A DNA stretch of 64,000 nucleotides from Candidatus Pacearchaeota archaeon (GTDB lineage: Archaea; Nanobdellota; Nanobdellia; UBA10117; JAFCGA01): the NCBI GenBank assembly GCA_017608345.1, contig JAFCGA010000003.1, forward strand, positions 1 to 64,000. Reading direction: 5' to 3'. The notes under the pieces are model-generated. The model was not told the DNA's origin, did no database searches, and saw only the letters and a list, made by a program, of their open reading frames with translations. The position numbers and the translations under genes are program-made. The first letter of the stretch is position 1. Every line of letters starts with the position of its first letter. Below, in pieces: positions 60,021 through 64,000 of this stretch.

Positions 60021-60710
60021 ATGACTAATAAAGTAATTGTAAAAGATAGAGAAATAGTAATTCCGGGAGATATTCTAGCAGAAGGGCTTGATTATCTGCC
60101 TTCCGGAAGAGCATTCAGAGATAAAGACAAATTATATGCCTCGAGCATGGGTTTAGTTAATATCAAAGGAAGAGTGATTAAAGTAATCCCGCTAGCAGGA
60201 AAGTATTTACCTGCGGAGATGGATGCAGTAATTGGAACAATCGTAAGCACAGGCAAGCATGGCTGGCAAGTAAATATCAATGCGCCGACTAAAGCAGACC
60301 TAAATATTTTAGATGCATCGAACTCATATATTGATAAACGAAGAGCTAAACCAAGTGACTTCTTCCAAAAAGGAGATATAGCGTTTGCAGGAGTAGATAA
60401 AATATCTGAGAACGGCTACGTTAGCATAACAATGAAAGGCGGAATGTATAAAAAGCTAATTGGCGGAGTAACTATATCCATCTCTCCGACTAAAATTCCA
60501 AGAGTTATTGGCAAACAAGGGAGCATGATTAAAACGCTAAAGGATAAATCCAAATGCGATATTCTTGTAGGACAGAATGGAATCGTATGGATGAAAGGAG
60601 AACCTGAAATGCTATTTAAACTAACTAAGGCAATAAAATTAATAGAAAAGGAGTCGCACACCTCTGGTTTGACAGAGAGGATTACTAAATTACTGGGAGG
60701 TAAGAAGTAA
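60021..60710 (+). CDS. rrp4: Exosome RNA-binding subunit Rrp4
   Basis: 229 residues from MTNKVIVKDREIVIPGDIL. N-terminal domain, S1 domain (GRVIKVIPLAGKYLPAEMDA, GKHGWQVNI) and KH domain (KIPRVIGKQGSMIKTL). Caps the exosome ring and feeds RNA. The start is placed after SBDS's stop with GGAG at 7 nt; the upstream ATG (60003) inside SBDS is less likely. The C-terminal GGAGGTAAGAAGTAA serves as a ribosome site for the short ORF at 60712. Confidence 0.94.
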   Translation: MTNKVIVKDREIVIPGDILAEGLDYLPSGRAFRDKDKLYASSMGLVNIKGRVIKVIPLAGKYLPAEMDAVIGTIVSTGKHGWQVNINAPTKADLNILDASNSYIDKRRAKPSDFFQKGDIAFAGVDKISENGYVSITMKGGMYKKLIGGVTISISPTKIPRVIGKQGSMIKTLKDKSKCDILVGQNGIVWMKGEPEMLFKLTKAIKLIEKESHTSGLTERITKLLGGKK

Positions 60711-60711
60711 A

Positions 60712-60771
60712 ATGACTCAAATTAAAAATTCGCGGATTTTACTTTCAATGTACTTGGAGGTGAAAAAGTAA
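60712..60771 (+). other. 19-codon ORF and duplicated ribosome-site segment between rrp4 and rrp41
   Basis: MTQIKNSRILLSMYLEVKK then TAA, 1 nt before the rrp41 ATG. The segment TACTGGGAGGTAAGAAGTAA with AATG (60690-60714) is repeated as TACTTGGAGGTGAAAAAGTA with AAATG at the rrp41 start. The insert holds AATTCGCGGATT, which also occurs in the tbp leader at 54940. It resembles loci A and C in layout: gene-boundary copy, insert, real start. Confidence 0.4.
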
Positions 60772-60772
60772 A

Positions 60773-61504
60773 ATGGGAGGAACTGGAGGACCAGATAAAT
60801 TAATTGTCAACGGAAAGCGGCTAGATAGTAGAAAGCTAGACGAACTAAGACCTTTAACAATAAAAGCAGGAACCATACCTAATGCAGAGGGTTCATGCGA
60901 GCTGCAAATGGGTGAAACAAAAGTAATCGCCGCGGTTTATGGACCAAAAGAAGTTCTGCCAAGACATTTAGAAGAATCAGATAGAGCTTACTTAAGCGCA
61001 TATTATGATATGGCGGCATTTTCAACCACTGACCGCTGCCGACCAGGACCAGATCGGAGATCTAAGGAGATCGCTAAGGTAATGAGAGATGCTCTTGCTG
61101 CATCAATCATATTAGAAAAATATCCTCGCACATCAATAGCAGTGTACGTGGAAGTCATAAATGCTAACGCTGGAACAAGATGTGCAGCAATAACTGCTGC
61201 GGCCGTAGCGCTAGCAGATGCGGGAATTGAAATGCGAGACATGCCAATCGGAGTCGCAGGCGGAAAAGCAGATGACACAGTCATCTTAGATTTAGACAAT
61301 CAGGAAGACAACTTCGGGCAAGCAGATGTACCGCTAGCAATACTACCCCGAACCAAAGAAATCAGTCTACTTCAGATGGATGGTCACTTAACTAAAGATG
61401 AAATAAAAACAATATTTTCAATGTGCAGCAAGGCTTCAGATAATATACAGAAAGCGCAGAAAGAAGCATTGCTAGCAAAATATGGACGTGAAAAGAATGA
61501 GTAA
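60773..61504 (+). CDS. rrp41: Exosome catalytic subunit Rrp41
   Basis: 243 residues. RNase PH fold with DRCRPGPDRRSKEIAKVM (phosphate and RNA contacts), NANAGTRCAAITAAAVALAD and the catalytic Asp region DLDNQEDNFGQADVPLAI. With Rrp42 it forms the hexameric ring that degrades RNA phosphorolytically. GGAGGTGA is a strong ribosome site before ATG. It overlaps rrp42 by 8 nt. Confidence 0.96.
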   Translation: MGGTGGPDKLIVNGKRLDSRKLDELRPLTIKAGTIPNAEGSCELQMGETKVIAAVYGPKEVLPRHLEESDRAYLSAYYDMAAFSTTDRCRPGPDRRSKEIAKVMRDALAASIILEKYPRTSIAVYVEVINANAGTRCAAITAAAVALADAGIEMRDMPIGVAGGKADDTVILDLDNQEDNFGQADVPLAILPRTKEISLLQMDGHLTKDEIKTIFSMCSKASDNIQKAQKEALLAKYGREKNE

Positions 61505-62276
61505 TAGTTTAAAAGATTATACCTGCAAGTTATTAGAAAAGAATATGCGAGAAGACGGAAGAAAACCAATGGACTTTCGAGAGATATCTATTGAGAATAA
61601 TCCGATAAAAAACGCAAACGGGTCTGCAAGAGTAAAACTTGGGGACACTGAAGTAATTGTCGGAATTAAATTAGATGTTGGATCGCCGTATTCTGATTCT
61701 CCCGAAAGTGGAGTATTGATCTCAAGCGCTGAATTGACGCCTATCGCTTCGGTAGATTTCGAACCTGGTCCACCAAGAGAAAGAGCTATAGAGCTAGCAA
61801 GAGTAACTGACCGAGCAATAAGGGAATCAAAAGTAATTGACTTCAATAAACTATGCATAACTCCTAAAGAAAAGATATGGATGGTTTTCTTAGATATATA
61901 TCCGATTAATGATGATGGTAACCTATTTGACGCAGCAGTAATTGGAGCAGTAGCAGCACTTTACAATACTGTCTTTCCGAAATACGATGAAAAGGAAGAA
62001 AAAGTACTGCACAAAGAGCTTACTAAAACAAAATTACCGCTAAGTTGTAAGCCAATTATGTGCACATTCTATAAAATCGAGGATAAATATATCTTGGATG
62101 CAAACGCTAGAGAAAAGAGCATATCTGACTGCAGAGTATCAATAGGAACATTGGATAAAAAAACAGTATGTGCGATGCAGAAAGGCGGCGAGGGAACTGT
62201 AACTTCTGAAGAAATCCTCGACCTAATATCCGAAGCTTTTAAAAGAGGAGACGAAGTTAGAAAACTAATTAAATAA
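61497..62276 (+). CDS. rrp42: Exosome ring subunit Rrp42
   Basis: 259 residues from MSNSLKDYTCKLLEKNMRED. RNase PH fold with DGRKPMDFREISIE and GSARVKLGDTEVIVGIKLDV; lacks the catalytic Asp pair seen in Rrp41, as expected. Overlaps rrp41 by 8 nt; the ATG at 61482 would create a longer overlap and a non-conserved start. Followed by 57 nt holding an imperfect CCGAGAGG/CCTCTCTTTCGG hairpin before rpoK. Confidence 0.94.
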   Translation: MSNSLKDYTCKLLEKNMREDGRKPMDFREISIENNPIKNANGSARVKLGDTEVIVGIKLDVGSPYSDSPESGVLISSAELTPIASVDFEPGPPRERAIELARVTDRAIRESKVIDFNKLCITPKEKIWMVFLDIYPINDDGNLFDAAVIGAVAALYNTVFPKYDEKEEKVLHKELTKTKLPLSCKPIMCTFYKIEDKYILDANAREKSISDCRVSIGTLDKKTVCAMQKGGEGTVTSEEILDLISEAFKRGDEVRKLIK

Positions 62277-62333
62277 CTGAATTCCCGAGAGGGTATTCGG
62301 AGTTCCTCTCTTTCGGAGAAGAAATAAAGCAAA

Positions 62334-62531
62334 ATGAGATTTACTAAATACGAGATAGCTAGAATAATTGGAGCAAGGGCGCTCCAATTAGCAATGGGTG
62401 CGCCATTAATGATTAAACGACCGAAAGACGAATTTAATACTATTCGACTAGCTAAACAAGAGTTAGAAAAAGGTGCATTACCGCTTACAATTAAGCGACC
62501 TAAGCCAATAAAGCTAGAAGTACAAAAATAG
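62334..62531 (+). CDS. rpoK: RNA polymerase subunit K (Rpb6/omega)
   Basis: 65 residues: MRFTKYEIARIIGARALQLA is the Rpb6 core, with ALQLAMGAP and the following Lys/Arg-Pro turns conserved. Stabilises the largest polymerase subunits. Short even for archaea, containing little beyond the core. It ends the exosome operon; rps2 follows after 191 nt with its own promoter. rpoK-rps2 adjacency is common in archaea. Confidence 0.92.
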   Translation: MRFTKYEIARIIGARALQLAMGAPLMIKRPKDEFNTIRLAKQELEKGALPLTIKRPKPIKLEVQK

Positions 62532-62722
62532 CGCATTTGAACCAATAAACAGAAATTCCTGAGATCCGCTATTTCAATCGCAGCAAGCTGCGTGGTTTTA
62601 CGCGAATCTCCGAAGCGTAATTTCAGTAATTATTTTTCCGGGAAACCACAGCAAGCTGTGGGGTTTTAGACCCAGAAAAATAATAAAAAGATTTTTATAC
62701 CCTCCTTCTTAACTAAAATTCA
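62532..62722 (+). other. Intergenic hairpins and rps2 promoter
   Basis: Two similar units, CGCAGCAAGCTGCGTGGTTT and CCACAGCAAGCTGTGGGGTT, each a hairpin followed by TTA (62590-62667); TTACGCG..CGCGTAA-like and TTATTTTTCC/GAAAAATAA pairings add structure. The box TTTTTATAC (62691-62700) lies 23-32 nt before the rps2 ATG: leaderless. The hairpin-plus-GGTTTTA unit recalls the array at 33600. Confidence 0.5.
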
Positions 62723-63322
62723 ATGGCGACAGCAGAAAAACTATTAGTTCCTTTAGAAAAATACTTGTCTAGCGGAGTCCATATTGGTACGAAATTCAAG
62801 ACAAAAAGCATGGCTCCATTCATATACAAGATCAACCCTGCTGGATTGTCGGTCTTAAATGTACAAAAAATCGATGAGCGTTTAGATATTGGTGCTAAAT
62901 TTCTAGCACAATTCGAGCCGAAAGACATTCTTATAGTATCTCGAAGGGAAAATGGATGGAAAGCTGCGAAAAAGTTCGCTACTTTAATCGGAGCAAAATG
63001 CTATACTGGGCGTTATCCCGCTGGAGTTCTAACTAACCAGCAACTCAGCACATTTATCGAGCCGAAGGTCATCTTAATCACAGATCCTTGGCCAGATAAG
63101 AACGCTACCGTTGACGCTAAGAGCATTGGAATTCCAATTGCTGCACTCTGCGATTCAAATAATACAACTCAGAATATTGACCTAGTTATTCCATGTAATA
63201 ATAAGGGAGCTAATTCGCTCGGACTAGTCTATTGGATATTAACTAATCAATATCTAAAACATAAAGGAATCCTTCCAAAAAACAAGGAAATCGATGTCCC
63301 GATCTCGGAATTTTGCGCTTAG
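62723..63322 (+). CDS. rps2: Ribosomal protein S2
   Basis: 199 residues. Family marks: YLSSGVHIGTKFKTKSMAPF, YKINPAGLSVLNVQKIDERL, GRYPAGVLTNQQL, EPKVILITDPWPDKNATVDA and IPIAALCDSNN. Small-subunit protein at the head/body junction. Leaderless start from the TATA box at 62691. It ends 1 nt before the stop of the convergent transporter. Confidence 0.96.
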   Translation: MATAEKLLVPLEKYLSSGVHIGTKFKTKSMAPFIYKINPAGLSVLNVQKIDERLDIGAKFLAQFEPKDILIVSRRENGWKAAKKFATLIGAKCYTGRYPAGVLTNQQLSTFIEPKVILITDPWPDKNATVDAKSIGIPIAALCDSNNTTQNIDLVIPCNNKGANSLGLVYWILTNQYLKHKGILPKNKEIDVPISEFCA

Positions 63323-63323
63323 A

Positions 63324-64000
63324 TTATTGCGACGATTTTGGCATTAATTCTGCACGTATTTCTTTAAGTACAATTACTGCAACGGCTAATAAAATCGGTC
63401 CGATAAATACGCCGATAATTCCTAACAGCCTTAAACCGCCAAGGATACCTACAAAAACAATTAGCGGATGAACTTCTGCCCGTCTACCTATTAAATAAGG
63501 CCTGACTATATAATCGAGAATGCTAGCAAGCACTAATCCGTAGGTTAATATCCCTAAACCAGAGAAAGTATTTCCTTGTAGCGTGATAAAAATACCTATT
63601 GGCAAATAGACTAAATATGGCCCAAGAACCGGCAGTACAGAAAGAAGTCCAGCCATAATACCAACTAAAAGCGGATAAGGTAATCCAAATATATAAAATC
63701 CAACTCCAGCTAATATTCCTTGAAGCATACCAATAACCAATTGGACATGTACAAACGCGTCAGCATATCTATGCATATTGCGAATAATTGTCTTTCGTTT
63801 CGCCTCGGAAAACGGGAGAAGGCTTGAGCCCCACTTAAGTATAACATCCCCATCTCTGAGCAAGTAGAAAAGAGCTATAAAGAATATTAAGAAGGATAAA
63901 GCTAAGCTAGGGAGAGTATAAAGCATGCCGGACAAAGAACTAATTGTTTTGGATACGAATTGTCTGAGAATATCTTCTACTGTCGGTGAGATTGCTTCTA
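63324..64000 (-). CDS. AI-2E family transporter-like membrane protein (5' truncated)
   Basis: The frame is open to the right edge; the codons before the first internal Met (63935) read EAISPTVEDILRQFVSKTIS, so the true start is outside. At least five membrane segments: SFLIFFIALFYLLRDGD, the helical pairs around GMLQGILAGVGFYIFGLPYP, LLVGIMAGLLSVLPVLGPYL, VFVGILGGLRLLGIIGVFIG and LLAVAVIVLKEI. The LLRDGD and GPYLVYLPI motifs fit the AI-2E exporter (UPF0118) family. Substrates in archaea are unknown; some family members are Na+/H+ antiporters. Confidence 0.88.
   Translation of the reverse strand, partial: EAISPTVEDILRQFVSKTISSLSGMLYTLPSLALSFLIFFIALFYLLRDGDVILKWGSSLLPFSEAKRKTIIRNMHRYADAFVHVQLVIGMLQGILAGVGFYIFGLPYPLLVGIMAGLLSVLPVLGPYLVYLPIGIFITLQGNTFSGLGILTYGLVLASILDYIVRPYLIGRRAEVHPLIVFVGILGGLRLLGIIGVFIGPILLAVAVIVLKEIRAELMPKSSQ

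Overview
The window is archaeal. It carries EF-1A, TBP, the exosome Rrp4/Rrp41/Rrp42 with SBDS and a proteasome alpha subunit, RNase P Pop5, RNA polymerase subunit K, RFC large subunit, endonuclease Q, NreA, Spt5/NusG, SecE, L11, S2, and archaeal-type AlaRS and PheS/PheT. The genes are compact and AT-rich. Most operon heads have a TATA box about 26 nt before the start codon, which points to leaderless mRNAs; internal genes use GGAGG-type ribosome sites. Short informational proteins, one gigantic surface protein, simple lipoproteins and a tRNA with two introns suggest a small-genome, DPANN-like lineage. I cannot name it further.

Layout. 1-2314: end of a membrane OB-fold-like protein, a coiled-coil protein, and an HTH-nucleotidyltransferase (MNT)/HEPN pair. 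2315-2613: AT-rich gap. 2614-31405: a surface operon of a small winged-helix protein, a 7093-residue protein (16 LamG-like domains, two beta-propellers, Ig-like modules), and three smaller secreted or membrane proteins that share modules with it and with each other. 31440-33551: a basic coiled-coil protein, then secE-nusG-rpl11 on the minus strand. 33552-33933: an array of hairpins. 33934-37533: a second MNT/HEPN pair directly ahead of alaS. 37530-42290: an FHA protein, lipoproteins, rfcL and a pilin-like paralogue. 42291-47605: repeats, endoQ, an MFS transporter, PAC2 and nreA. 47582-51668: a third MNT/HEPN pair leading into pheS-pheT. 51834-56004: a DAHP synthase with a frameshifted winged-helix gene, orphans, a two-intron tRNA-Ile and TBP. 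56197-63322: EF-1A, then the pop5-psmA-SBDS-rrp4-rrp41-rrp42-rpoK cluster and rps2. 63324-64000: a truncated AI-2E-type transporter.

The most unusual signals are: (1) a short quasi-palindromic element (cores at 42532-42580 and 56114-56162, a diverged relative at 57718-57776). Each copy sits between a real gene end and a second, mostly synonymously diverged copy of that gene end, and two copies create short ORFs whose stop overlaps the start of endoQ or pop5; (2) three MNT/HEPN modules in 64 kb, two fused by position to aminoacyl-tRNA synthetase genes, all lacking the usual HEPN RNase motif; (3) the modular grammar of the giant surface protein and its operon.
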